Shown one piece after another: positions 1 through 12,400 of a DNA stretch of 64,000 nucleotides. How positions within the stretch are numbered: the stretch's first letter is position 1; every line of letters begins with the position of its first letter. A program made the translations under genes and the position numbers. Under the pieces are notes generated by a model. That model did not search any database, had not been told where the DNA came from, and saw only the letters and a program-made list of their open reading frames with translations. This DNA comes from Setaria digitata (lineage: Eukaryota; Nematoda; Chromadorea; Rhabditida; Setariidae), in the NCBI GenBank assembly GCA_003640385.1, contig RCAB01000200.1:1-64000 (forward strand), in the 5' to 3' direction.

Positions 1-2259
1 TTTTTTCCAATAATTTCTGATCTTTCAAAATGTTTGCTTAGCAGTGATTATTTCAAAGTTCATGCAATGGAATTATCAACGGATATGACTGAGAAGAATT
101 ATCGGGGAACAACGTGGAATAAAGCATTCAATTATGTTGAATTGTTATGAAGGTTTCCTAAATTTGGTCCTTCAGATGGAAACGAAATTGAACCACTCGA
201 ATTTTGTCTTCTCGTCTCTTATTGCCATTATATTTATTGATGAAGGTCAGTCTATCTGCAATCCACATAAAATTACTTCCTGAATTGGCAAATCAACAAA
301 TTAAATAAGCATCAAGATTTGCAAGCAGTTTTCGATTTCTATTTCAAGTTTAGATGATCATCATAAAGAAATAGACAATAAATTTTGGACTTCAAACTTA
401 AGGGAATAACTGATCAGATTTCAAATGTAGCTTGCAGTAATCTGAAGTTTTAATTAACCGTTACAATGTTTCTTAAGGAAATTATAAAATTCTACGCCTA
501 AATGAATTCTGAAACTGCTGAATTCTAGGTCTTTAAATTAGCAATTTTGAATTCCTATCTTTTTAAAAATTGGAAAAAGTTAAATAATAAATTAAGCGTC
601 ATTTTGAACGGAAATTTTGAAAGAGAAAGAAGACTATATGATTTTCTCTAATTTCTATTTATCCACTTCAAAAGCATTTCTTTTTTTTTTTGCAAAGAAC
701 CACTTCAAGTAGTTTGGAGATTTAGGATGGGAATTTTCTGTTCCAGCAGATTTCGACGTAGTCTACGAGATTTTACTTTTACTGTTTTAACTCGAAACTT
801 GTTTCTCATTGTTTCTTTCATTCTTTTTTTTATCTGGCGATTTTTTCATTTTTCTTTTATTTGGAAATCTCAAAAATGGCTCTAAAAAAAACATTTTTTA
901 AATTAGTCAAATTTGAGGAAAAGCTTCGTCGAATTTTTTTACAACTCATAATTTTTTTCTTTTTTTTTTAACGTTTTGTTATTTTCATTCGATTCACATT
1001 AATTTTGAAAATTCCCTTATATTTTTCCAAGTCTTTTTCTTCTCGATGTAATTTGAGCTGAAAAAGAAATTGAGCATAGCAAGATTGGAATTTATTTCAA
1101 GAATGAAGTCTTATATTAATATTTGGAAATAGCTTAGCATAGGCCCATAACTTCTTGTCTACTAGATAGCTTATATTATTTTAGTAAAAGATAAGGAATA
1201 AATAGACTTTTGTCTTTATATCTCCAATAATATTTATCACTCTCATTAACTGCATAGAATTAGCCATGTGTCTTTAAAATCTTGTATTTTTAACGAACGC
1301 TGAATCAGTTTTTAATGATCATCAAGTGTATTATATCATTTATAAACTTCTAAATCAATCCATTCGTTTGCTTATCAAAGTTTACACCCACATATTCTAA
1401 CGGATCTGTGGACTTGAGTTTGAATTTACAGTTAAATGGTTAGAATCTTAAAGAAATTAAAGCTTTATTCAACTTGTAGGGAGAAAATCTCTCAAAAGCG
1501 TTTCTAATAATTTATGATATAATTCTCCAGTTTGTTCACCTGATGAAAGTACCACTCACGAAAAACCAACCACTTAAGAAAACTAAAACTCATGTGTTGC
1601 ATCATTCAGTTCAGTGTAAAAGAAATTTTCAGCACTCATACTTATTGAACATGGGTAGGTTTATTAGATAGCAATTCAATTGGCTGATTAACTGAATGAG
1701 GAATTTTGTGAAAAGGTGTATCAGTCAAGTGGAATTTGGTGATGAAAGGCAGATAGCTACAAAAAGCAGAAAATGAAAATTTAAAATGATTTTCACTTCA
1801 TGTAAGGCTTTTTTTGTTATGATCTAAGAATTGTGGCAGAACACTAAAAAAGGATTGCTAACATTTAAAAAAAAAAAGAATTTACATTGATAAAATTACC
1901 CAGAAGGTCCTGAGAGTTTGCAAACGCAATTGTGTAGGAATTAACTTAAAGGAACGAATTCCGCATAGAACGGAATATTAGAACTGCAGCAAATATCAAC
2001 TAATATAAATAGTAAGACCTAGCATCATCAACAATGGCTGAGACCATGTTAGGAATGTATGCAGATAATTGCGGTTGTAGAGTGTGGTCAGAAAGTGATA
2101 TTGGTCGCCTCTCTTTTTAATAAGACTAATTTCATGCTTTCTTCATTGGCTAAAAAGTGGGTGTTAGCTTAAAACAGAACGACAACAAATGAAAACTTAA
2201 CTGGAAAAATTTATCGATTTTATGAAATGAAACAAAATAAACAACAATGGGCATCACCG
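1..2259. other. AT-rich intergenic DNA, no gene seen
   Basis: This stretch lies downstream of the MPP10 stop codon. It is dominated by poly-A and poly-T runs, and I could not assemble exons with consistent phase on either strand. Its right edge must hold the 3' UTR of the minus-strand MPP10 gene. I did not see a clear polyadenylation hexamer close after the stop. Confidence 0.6.
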
Positions 2260-5200
2260 TCATAGTTTATAATTTGTGCTTAATTTTTTCTTTGTTGGAT
2301 CCACTTCACTGATTCTGGAATTCCTACGTTTCGACTGAAAGGAATAATTAAAAGCTATTAATAAATTAGCCGTTCTGAGGATCACCACAATTATTTGAAT
2401 AAATCACATTGTTAAAAATCTGGATTTAATCAACAGTTCACCTAAAATGTTGCTAAGTGCTTAAAACCTGTCTTCGAAGGCTCCTTAATTAATTTATTGA
2501 CTTCATGTCAAAGATAAAGAAAAGACACTTGCCTCTCCGGTATTTTTATCTTGAAGGCGTTGGAAAAACGAAGCTGATGTCAGCTTCATACTACCATTTT
2601 TGCTATACTGGGACATCAACTTTTGCTTTTTGGCAGGTGTTTCATCTGCCTTACTCGCAGAATCAGACTGCTGCCTTTTAATGTGTTGCCACTTCTGAAA
2701 AATCAGGAAAAGATGCGTTGCCGCAGTAAGGATATACACAGCACCAGGAAATCCTGACAACCATCCAATTTGAAACTAAGCAATCTTAGAATCCAAACTT
2801 GGGAAGAATTCACCAATATGTGAAAAACGTATGACCTTTTTGCAGCCCTTCACACCTCATTCACCTCTACCTTTCCGTATAAGCTAAAAGTGTACTTTCA
2901 AATTTTTATCTTTGGACGGCTACAATCAAATATACCATGTGGATGGTGGAAGTAGAATTAATCCCACTGTGATGTGTTCACATTATCTTAATTAATAAAA
3001 AATGCATGAAAAAAAAAAGTGCTGGAAAAGCGACCTTTTTCTTGCGACGAGAGCGGGATCGATCTGTTTTTGTTTTCTCATCATCACCTTTAATTTGACC
3101 ACTAACATGCTTGCGGATTTCTTCCGGTGCTAAAAGTACAGCGTCCGTAGATGCTAGAGGTCCTACTTCTTCTTTTTGAAGTGAGGGCATATTATTTAAG
3201 ATGCGTACTTCCGGACGGACCTACATAAAAATATAGCATTAGAGCTAATAATCCAACTTCTGACTATGAATCACACTGAATAACAAACAAATAAAGTGCT
3301 AAAAAATAAAAAAAAATGAAATAATATGTCTTTCGAATGGCTCCGAAATGAATAAATTTATTGTCACAACATTAAACTTACTTCAGACGGGATATAACGG
3401 AAATGACTCAGAGCATCTAGTTTCTGAAATAGCGACGCCATCAGCTTTTTGATTTCTTCGTGTTTTTCATTCGTCTTTTCCTCAATTCCTACCTAAAACA
3501 GGTATAACTGATTAACGCTGAGGAATTAGAAAAACCTATTTAAAAACCTAAATTTAAGCTTTCGCTACACTGGAATTTGTCGGAAAACCAAAATATTACT
3601 CCATGTTGAGTTTCCTGATACTGTTCTTCATAAACTTCTGTCAGTGATTTTTTCACAACGTCTCCCTCCGCAACTGGTGCCCGATAAGCTGTGTTATTCT
3701 CCGTCCGATGCTCTGTCCTTAATACATCATCAAATGCCTGAAATTGTCGCACAATTTTCGCCGCAGTTTAAAGTGAACAACAATTAACAAATCTGTATTT
3801 GATTTGAACTAATATAATTCGATTTTCAAACTTGAAAACATTCAAGATTCTTAAGAAAAAATAACTGCTAGGAGCGAACCAGTTTCCGAAATTCTTATAG
3901 TTAAATTTCAAAAACTACATACTTTATCTTTAATTCGCTGGATTATTTTCGATTCTAGAACGGCAGTTGTATCTACTGTGATAATTGGGGCTGAAAATAT
4001 TCTTTTCATTTGTACACTACAGGACTGCAATGATAGGGAAAATATATGTGGATGACACCTCTTCTCCCCTCACCCCCCTCAAAGAAAAAAAAAACGGTTA
4101 AAATTATATTAAATGGAAGTTAAAGTAAACCGCATGGCGCTGCTTGATCGAAATCCATGTGTTTCTCCAACATTGTATTTTCTTCCCTTTCTATAGCTCT
4201 CACTTCACCACTCAAATCCCAAGTCCTTGGAGCTAAATTTGCCTGTTCTATAGAAGTAATTCGTTCCTTGAGCTGAAAACAAACTAGAAATCTGAGTTTC
4301 ACAAGTGGAAATAAAAATTCAGACTACGACTTGTTAGGCTTTCATCTTACTTTTTTCTGCCGGCGTTGAAATTCCGTTTCATTATCTTCTTCTTCGTCTA
4401 CCTGACCAAGAAGAACTGTTTGTTCTAAAATATGAAAAGTAATGGATGAAATTATAGTTTCTTTCCATGAAAAGTAATGGGTATACTTAACAAAGTCAAA
4501 TAAATCAAAAACAAATAAGTACTGCATAAATGAACCTTGACCGTCGTCATAACTATTACGATCAACACTATCATCACCACTCTCATCAGCCATATGACCC
4601 ATAATCTCATCAGCAAATGTAACTCTTTTTTTTGCAGTGCTGTTCACGTCATCAGACTGTGAAATCTATAACGATATATCCAAAAACTTAGAAATTTGAA
4701 AATGGAGTATATCTGAAAATAAAATGCTCAATTTCTGAAACCACTAGTTTTTGAACTTTAAAAAAAAAGGTCAAACTTTTTTCGATTTCCTCAACTTTTT
4801 CGAAGTTACTTCTAATTCTTTTCTTCCGTCAATATTACTTTGGCTTTCATAAAAATCTGCATAATGATAATCAGTTTGTGAATGATCACCATCCTGAAAA
4901 ATTTCGGACAGACAATAGTCGAAAGCAACCTTGAAATGCAATGAAAAGTAATTGCCACGACAAATAGCAGAAAAATTTGATTTAAATGTTTTAACTGTTG
5001 CAAGTAGTACTTCAGCTATCCAAAAAAAAAAAATAAAAACGAACCACATCAAACTGTTCGCAAAGATTCTCATCCAAATCAAGCTGGCCTTTTTCTTGCT
5101 TGTCCAAATATTCCTCCATTTCAGCCAATGAGAAAAACTGATCGTCAACAGTACTTTTCCAGTGCTTTTTAGAAATGTTGTCAGAAGCTCCAGAAATTCC

Positions 5201-7629
5201 ACTACCTTCACTATCCTCCGATTTATCACTGTAGTTATCATCATCATTTTTATCCCCAGAGAGGTTCTCTTCAAGTTTCTAAAAATTCAAAGAAGTTTTT
5301 TCAGCAAAATACCCTTCGTTAAAACTTAAATTCACTTTACTAAGAAAACGGCAGCAGGAATACTTTGTCCAAAAGTGCCCCTTTTCAGCCGTACCTTAAC
5401 ACGATCTTCTGCAAGATTGAAAAGGCCGGTGTTACTCTCTTCATTACCATCAAAATTTTCATCTTCAGGTCCAGCAGTAAAAGAAAATGTACTTCCTTCC
5501 TTCTCTTCTATTTCCTTTTCTCCTGGTAATTCCACATCCAAAAAATGCTGAAAAAATAAAAAAAAATTGAAGAAAATGCTGTATCAAAATAAAAACTTCA
5601 CTGGGACAAAAAAAAAAAAAAAAAAGTAATGGACCTTTCTCTTTGAAAAATATCGATGAAATTTTTTGTTCCCATAAGCAATTTGCTGCCAGATCGTTTC
5701 AATATCAGTCTCTAATAATTCCTCCGATACGGCTGGCACTCCCGGATCTACCTTGTTCACAAAGGCGTACGCTCTTTTGAGATTATCCACAAATAAGTTG
5801 GGTTCTTCCCATCTAAAATATTTTTTGATATAAATGTAAAAAATAAAACAAACGAGTGGTAACAAAGGAGGTGAGGAAGGGGAAAAAAGTCGAATTCCGT
5901 GAAAAAATTAGAAAAAAAATGGTTACCTCAACCACAGTGAAAAAAGGTCATCCAACTTCGGCCATGCACTCAACTCATTTTCTTCTAAATTTGCTCCAAT
6001 GATGAGTTTTATTTCTTGATTTAAATAATCATTACTTAATGGATTTTTTGCCACCGCTCTTTCTTCATCACTTTCTTTTGAGAACATCTCCTTAAAGTTA
6101 ACAGGCGATTTTCCCGGACTATTTATCAATGAACTTTTTCGAGTTCTTATTGGCGAAACCCTCACATTATTTGGCGGAAAAGTTTCAGTCGCTTGTACTG
6201 GTGGTGGTTCTTTAGGACTTTTTGTAAGTGAATTTTCCAAAACTTTGGCAGGCGATTTTTTTGCATCTTTCACAGTATTTTCCCATAAGTTCTCCATCAT
6301 CTTTGACGAATGTTTTACTAGTTCCTTTGAGATATCCGTGCCATTCGCGGAATCACGGCTTTCCTGCGATATTTCAGTAGTACTCGATTCCGCATGCAAT
6401 TTGACAGGTGTATTTCCATCTTCCAATAGCTTTCTCTTTCTTTCCGGTAATTTTTTTGTTTCTGTTTTCTCTTCTTCATTATTATTATCTTTGAATTTTA
6501 GCTGCTCCTCAGTGATTTCCTCCAGTTGAGGCATGTGTGAAGCCTTTTTCCAACGAGGCGTCACTGCATTCGTTAACTTCTAAAAATAAATTCGGAATAA
6601 AATTCAGCAACCAGCAAAATCAAAATCTGACAAATTTTACTGAAATTAATTCTTACATTTTTTGGAGTTACTAAAACATTGACCGCTTTTGGAGTGTCAC
6701 CAATTATACCTGAAAATGTTATGGAATTTAACAGAACAAGAGTGAACAGACATAAGACTGAAAATAATACGAGTCACTGAGAGCAAAAAATTACTACTAA
6801 TTGCGCATTAGACGCGGTACCATAACATTATGCAATGATAATAATCGCTGAAGTATCTCACCAGCATCATTCGATTCTATACTTGAGCAACGAGACCGTG
6901 AACGAGTTCGTAAAGCAACTGGACTTTGAGGACTTAAGTTTGAATCTTCTCGTAATTTCTAAAAAAATATTACAAATATTATGAATAACTATGTATGCCA
7001 CAAGGTAGATTCATCTGTTACCACTTAACCATTAGCAATACGAAGACTGAGCAAGCTGAATGAACATTTCACGATGAACATTTCGAAATCAAATAATATT
7101 AAGACTTGCACAAGTAGATTAAAAAAGGCACAGAAAATCCAAATAGCTTCTTGACCAGTTATGTCTTCCGAGATCAAAATTGCAAAAAAAAATACGAACT
7201 AAAGTAATAACAGCATTTAAATAATAGAAAACAAGTAATAAGAAGGACTGACAGCACCGACAAGAAGAATGTGTTATAAAATTTTGGAATTTTCTAAAAT
7301 AAAAAAAAAAAGAAGGGAACTCACTTCCATCAAAATTTCGGTTCCTATCACTTCTTTTGGTTTTCTTTCAGCAGTTGATCCTCTATTTCCAGGTACTACA
7401 ATTATACTTATGACTTTCTTAACATAAGTAGCGCTTTAGAATCTTTAAAACATTATCTACCTTGTTCATTATCATCTGCTCCTAATGCAGTGGCTGACGA
7501 ACATGGAACAAAATCTTCTGGTTCCTGTGACGCCAGTCTACGTGAACGCCGTCGTGAAGTCATACTGGGTGTTGAATCCTGGATCAGTATGGGTCCCGTG
7601 ACTGACCTTTTTTTCTTGGGACTGACCAT
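2260..7629 (-). CDS. MPP10: U3 small nucleolar RNA-associated protein MPP10, with long N-terminal extension
   Basis: MPP10 is a nucleolar scaffold of the U3 snoRNP/SSU processome, needed for 18S pre-rRNA cleavage. Exons on the minus strand: 7461-7629, 7325-7395, 6862-6958, 6657-6709, 5927-6579, 5635-5812, 5395 (or 5341)-5547, 5048-5278, 4777-4893, 4536-4656, 4351-4424, 4131-4272, 3923-3990, 3600-3737, 3382-3492, 3035-3220, 2533-2694, 2260-2334. All phases agree, giving about 932 codons. Family landmarks in order: IWQQI, VDDQFFSLAEMEEYL, an acidic region, WDLSGEVRAIERE, FDDVLRTE, LTEVYEEQY, SLFQKLDALSHFRYIPS, LLAPEEI, RSRSRRKKK, SASFFQRLQDK and a terminal NYKL. Exons 1-5 add about 348 basic, Ser/Pro-rich residues not found in yeast or human MPP10; I do not recognise them. 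The last intron begins GC rather than GT. Donor choices at 5395/5341, 5048/5045 and 4536/4542 are uncertain. Confidence 0.9.
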
Positions 7630-9237
7630 TATTACAGTTCGATCTTATTTCTTGTGACCGCGTAATTTATCTAAAGATTAATGTTTCCCAGAAAATCTTC
7701 TAGAGTTCAGTACCACCGCAAAAAATTTTGCTTGACTCTTGGCTAAAAAAACTGACCCGAACAGTTCAGCCAGAAATACTCCTAGTACGACATAAAAGCA
7801 ACCTCGAACAAATCACAACCTCACCCCAACTGATCTTAAGTTTGGATCACTCACTTTCCGCTACATCTCTTTCTCATTCCTCATCTCTAGCTTAGTGCTT
7901 CTACTCTCTCTATGCTCTCTTCTAACATGCTGTCTTCTCTCGTTTGATGGCGTCCTTTAGGACTGCCCATGGTCTACCATGGCCACATAGCAAAATTTCT
8001 CGTAACCGTGTAGCCAAGACTACCACTGCCACATGGCCAAGTCTGTTATAATTACATGATGAAGTTTATCATAAGCAGGGTGCTTGGCATATCATTAGAA
8101 AACATTGAAATCACTTAACTAAACATCTTCATGACTATATCACACAATATATTTAAATCATGTTTTAACCATATTTAACTCATTTAACAAAACCAAACAT
8201 CTTCAAAGCTCTATCACTCTCGACATATTATTTCCTGATACTGGTACTATTAGTCTGATAAGTTTGTAGTTATCATCGTCCTGCCAATATATTGTCGTCT
8301 TTCCTTAAGCATCACTGTATATACATACACATATATATATATATATAAGTTGATGGAAATTACTGATCAATAAAATAATCAATCAGTTCGCAATATTTTC
8401 TAGCTTATCAGTGTTTGTATAATATGCAAATTCAAGAAGACTTTAACTTTCGTATAAATTATCCGGAACTTACATCATACACTTATTTGTACGTGAGTGC
8501 TTGCGCGTCTTGCCCGTAAATCTTCAGGTCACCACTTCTTTTCATTCCAAAAGATTCGTGATAGATGGCCTAGGCCACGAAGATATGGTGGCGAATATTA
8601 GGTCCAGTGGTTCAGTAGAAATTAAACGGATGATGGTTTATACGAGTGTATCCATCTATCCCGATAGTTCTCGGTTCTACATTTATATGAGCATGCCCAT
8701 TTGTATCGGTATCTCTCGGTTTGGCTTATATCAGCCCATCTATCTGTACCAGTAGTTCTCGGAACTAATGAGTTCAAGAGTAAAGTCCGTAACTAATTAT
8801 TATTTCTTTTCCCCAGCAGAGGGAAGACACAACATGTATTTTATAGTTAGAGAACGAAAAGAGGAAAAGAGCACGGAGTGGTCAGGAAAGTGAAGTTCAA
8901 GATCGAATTTAATTTAAAATGATTACACAGATTAACCTTTCATGGAAAAGTGTTATGATATGATATGATGGCTGCATGAATTAGAGTTGAAATTTAAACT
9001 TCATGATAAGAGATCATTCGATTTCAGAAAAAAAAGAACATTTTGGTGGTTCGAAAATCCAATCGGTGAGTTAATAAAGAAGAACCAAAAATTTGAAATG
9101 AATTGTGCAATATCGCGCTGTGCTATGCAGTTATTATGGATGGCCTTGTTCATTTTAATTACGGTATGGCTTAAAAGGTAAGATTTAAAAATTTCTAGTG
9201 CAAAGACTGAAAATGTGAATGATTCCAATTATTTCAG
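7630..9237. other. Intergenic DNA between MPP10 and the small plus-strand ORF
   Basis: This holds the presumed MPP10 promoter and 5' UTR. On the minus strand there is a T-rich AG about 40 bases before the MPP10 ATG, a possible spliced-leader acceptor. A short AT run lies at 8331-8347 and a degenerate tandem repeat at 8652-8772. An open frame at 8501-8755 runs through that repeat and looks like chance. A second open frame (8987-9181) ends in a hydrophobic segment and a good GTAAGA donor at 9178; it may be an upstream exon of the next ORF. Confidence 0.5.
8652..8772. repeat. Degenerate ~40-bp tandem repeat, three copies
   Basis: Three imperfect copies begin at 8652, 8696 and 8735. Each opens with a CCATCTAT-like or CCATTTGT-like start, has a TTCTCGG or TCTCTCGG core about 15-20 bases later, and ends near ATGAG or ATCAG. 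The spacing is about 39-44 bases. It is clearly less AT-rich than its surroundings. Confidence 0.55.
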
Positions 9238-9471
9238 ATGCTATCATTGTTGCTGACATTTACAACTTTGGTGATAAGTTGTACAAAAAAAAGTTCAGAA
9301 CGTCCAAAGTTAAGTCAAACAGGTATGGATGATGAGACAGGTGAGAAAGATGGTGTTCAAAAAGCTTTAACACGAAGAAAAGCATCATCTGCCAAAAATC
9401 GTCACGAATCGGAGGAAGAGCGAAAAATACGATTACTGAAACAGGCAAAAGGGGTGAAGGGTCGTCGTTAG
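9238..9471 (+). CDS. Possible small membrane or secreted protein, 77 residues
   Basis: I do not recognise this protein. The ATG immediately follows a T-rich acceptor (TTATTTCAG), as in trans-spliced nematode genes. Residues 1-14 are hydrophobic (MLSLLLTFTTLVIS, then C), suggesting a signal peptide or anchor. The rest is charged and ends in a basic stretch (EERKIRLLKQAKGVKGRR). The stop is followed within about 55 bases by an AATAAA signal. An upstream exon (8987 to 9171, donor ACG|GTATGG) would join in frame and give a longer membrane anchor. The stronger donor at 9178 would instead read into a stop after a few codons. It may be a real small gene; evidence is limited to signals and composition. 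Confidence 0.42.
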   Translation: MLSLLLTFTTLVISCTKKSSERPKLSQTGMDDETGEKDGVQKALTRRKASSAKNRHESEEERKIRLLKQAKGVKGRR

Positions 9472-12400
9472 TAATTTATAAAAGTTAGTATCAAATTATA
9501 GCATCAAGTTATAAATTCAAATAAAATTCAAAAAAAACTGAAAAATTTTTAGCCAGTAAACGTTTAAAATCTTCATTTCCGGTTATTACTTTTAACAATT
9601 TTACATAATATTGACATTTAAAAACTATTGTGTTAGTTCAGGTTGTACAGTACTAATCAGATAGCAAGATTTTTTCTCGAACCTCTATCTATGATCTAAC
9701 TTTCTCAGAACAGTTGAACTTTCTTGAATCTATTTGAAGAGTTCATATAACAAGCTCCAATTTATGTATTACTTAGTGAATTTTCAATTCTAAGATTTAA
9801 GAATTTCCATCATTGATCTTTACAGAATTTTTTGATCTTTCAAAGTTTTTTTTTTTCTTCCCATTAAAGATCTGAAATACTTTCCAATTCCTTGATGTTT
9901 TTCCATTCCGTTGATGAAATTTGAGAGATATTCAAAACTTAAAATTATTACAAATACAGGTATTAGTGTTTTAGCGTAAGAATTTTGGAGATAACGAACG
10001 AAGAGAGGTTCAGATCAAATGGATATATACTTATTATAAACTATTTGTACCAATCCTATTTTAGTAAAATTGTTTGATAATTTCTGGCTGTAAGTTAAAT
10101 GATGCTACTGCTATAAGTGAGTAGGTTTAACTAAAATTAAAGAGGCATTTGAGCTCCTAGCAAGTCTCATTTTTAATAAAATTTCTCGACTACATTTCAT
10201 CAAAGGTTTCTTTAAATTCATTCACACTCTTAGAAAGCTGCTCTGACATATCATCTTAAGAGCAGTTCCGATAGGATTTTTCATATTTATAGTTCTGACA
10301 ATTTAATTTAACAGTGAACTTGTTGAAATGGAAATTTGAGGTGAAGTAGTATTGAAGCGAAACTTTCTGAAAGAGTAGCAGCAATTCTAAGGAATTGAAC
10401 ATTTTGAATCATCAGTTTGTTAATTAAACTTGAAAACATGCCTAGTTCTACAGACTGGCTAGACTGGCATTAATTAATTTTATTTTTATAAAACTTCGTG
10501 GGATTAATTTGCGCGTGTTTTTTTTTTTTTTTTTTTTTTAATAGAATGCTTTCTATCGCAATTAGAAACAACTCTTGTAATGGATTATACACTTCCTGAA
10601 CAACTTCAAATATGCTAATGTTAATTAGTCTGCACTATATCTACAAAAATAAACTTAATTGAATTTGAAAGCTTTGAAAGATTTTCAAATATTTCATCAT
10701 ATTTGACAAATTTATGATTGTGATCATGTTGTATAATTCAACTTTTACATAGTCCTAAAATGATGAAGTTGTTCGGAAAGAGAAAATGTTTGCTTGTAAA
10801 TTGTATCGACTTAAGGTTGTTTAATGTTTTGAATAAAGAGATAATTTTTTTTTTTTTCCTGAACAAGAGATTTTGAACAAAGCAAATAAACTTGGACTTG
10901 GCAGTAAATTGTATTGATACTTAAGTAGTTGTTTAACATCTAAGTTTAGAGTTTTTAAAAAAATATTTTCTTGTCGAGTTAGCCAATTAGTTAATTAATT
11001 ATACAATTATTGTGTTTGTTTTATGTGATGAAAATAACGTTGAGATATTCCTTCTCAGCATAATTTTTTTTTCTAGATAAAAGTCTTTTTTTACAAGGCA
11101 AATGAATTTTTCCAGGATAGGAGCTTGAAAGAACAGTGGTAATAAGGGTGATAGGAATTTGAAAGAATAATGATGATAAGAGCATTAAGAAGCTGAAATA
11201 AATAATGATAAGGGGAAGCGAAGTAATCACTTTACCGGAAAACCGGAACATCTGTTCATTTTCGATTCTTAGCTTCGAAAAGTTATCTTTTCTGAAAACT
11301 GAAAATATAAATTAAAGATATAACTCTTTTCTTTTCATATCTTAGCTGCCATTTTGCTCTCAAGGAATTAAGCTTTTTCCGAAAAATTCTTTTATCTCAA
11401 TCCAGTAACCATATCATTGATAATATCGCCTTCTTAATTTCTCTTTATCATTTAAAAAAGTAGAAATAAGAATAAGTAAAACAAAGAGATACTAAATTGT
11501 AGGAAGAATCAAAAAAAAAAAAAAAAAAGAAATTTTTCCTTCGCAATATTCTCTCTTTAAAAAAATATATATATAAGATATGAAATTATAGTTGAAAATC
11601 TGAAATGGTAGCGATTTGTTTTGTAGGCATTTCAGGTAGAGCTATCAATTTGTTTTTAATTGGGATGTGATAAAAAGAATGTCATTCTGCATTACAATCA
11701 TTTTTCAAATAAAAATCTTAATATTTTTTGGAGAAAAAATGGTTGAAAACAAAAAAAAAGAAATTCTTTTTACATGAAATTATTAACAAATTATTTCTTT
11801 TTATTGCATTTCTGAGATTTCTTGTAAATTGATTAAATCCTCATCGTCTGACCATATTTCATTATTATTTAATTTTAATTTCTTATACTAAATACAACTG
11901 AAATGTTCTCTACTAGAGAAAGCTTGCAGAAATTTCTTAAATGGGATTAAAATTGTTTAAAATGTCTTCATGACAACTGTAGGGCAATGAGTCAGTAAGA
12001 CTACGGTTGAAGTATTATTAAGTTTTTTCTTAATACTGCAAAAAAAAAAAAAAAAATTAGAAAACAAATGTGTTAGTAAATCACCGACTAATTCTTATAG
12101 GCAGAAAAGATACTATTGACAATAATTCGCTGTCTTCATGTTGTAATTATGAAGTAATGAATTCGAAATTAATTAATAAGAAATTAGCAAGTGTGAGAAA
12201 AGATGTTGTCAGATGGCTAATGTGGCTCTAACAGTTTCACTTTTCAGTCTAAAAAAATTCAACTGCAACTATAATAGCTCTCTAATGATCATGCATTTTC
12301 AAAATATAATATGCAAAATCAATCACTTCTTATCACTTCCTATCCAAACCTTCTTGAATCGTTGTGCACTAGCAATGGTTTATTAATAGTTAATCAGACT

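Noticed and set aside
4771..5274. 167-residue minus-strand open frame
   Set aside because: It is a shadow frame over MPP10 exons and introns. The true frame carries the conserved VDDQFFSLAEMEEYL.
8501..8755. 84-residue plus-strand open frame
   Set aside because: It runs through the degenerate tandem repeat and has no splice, start or homology support.
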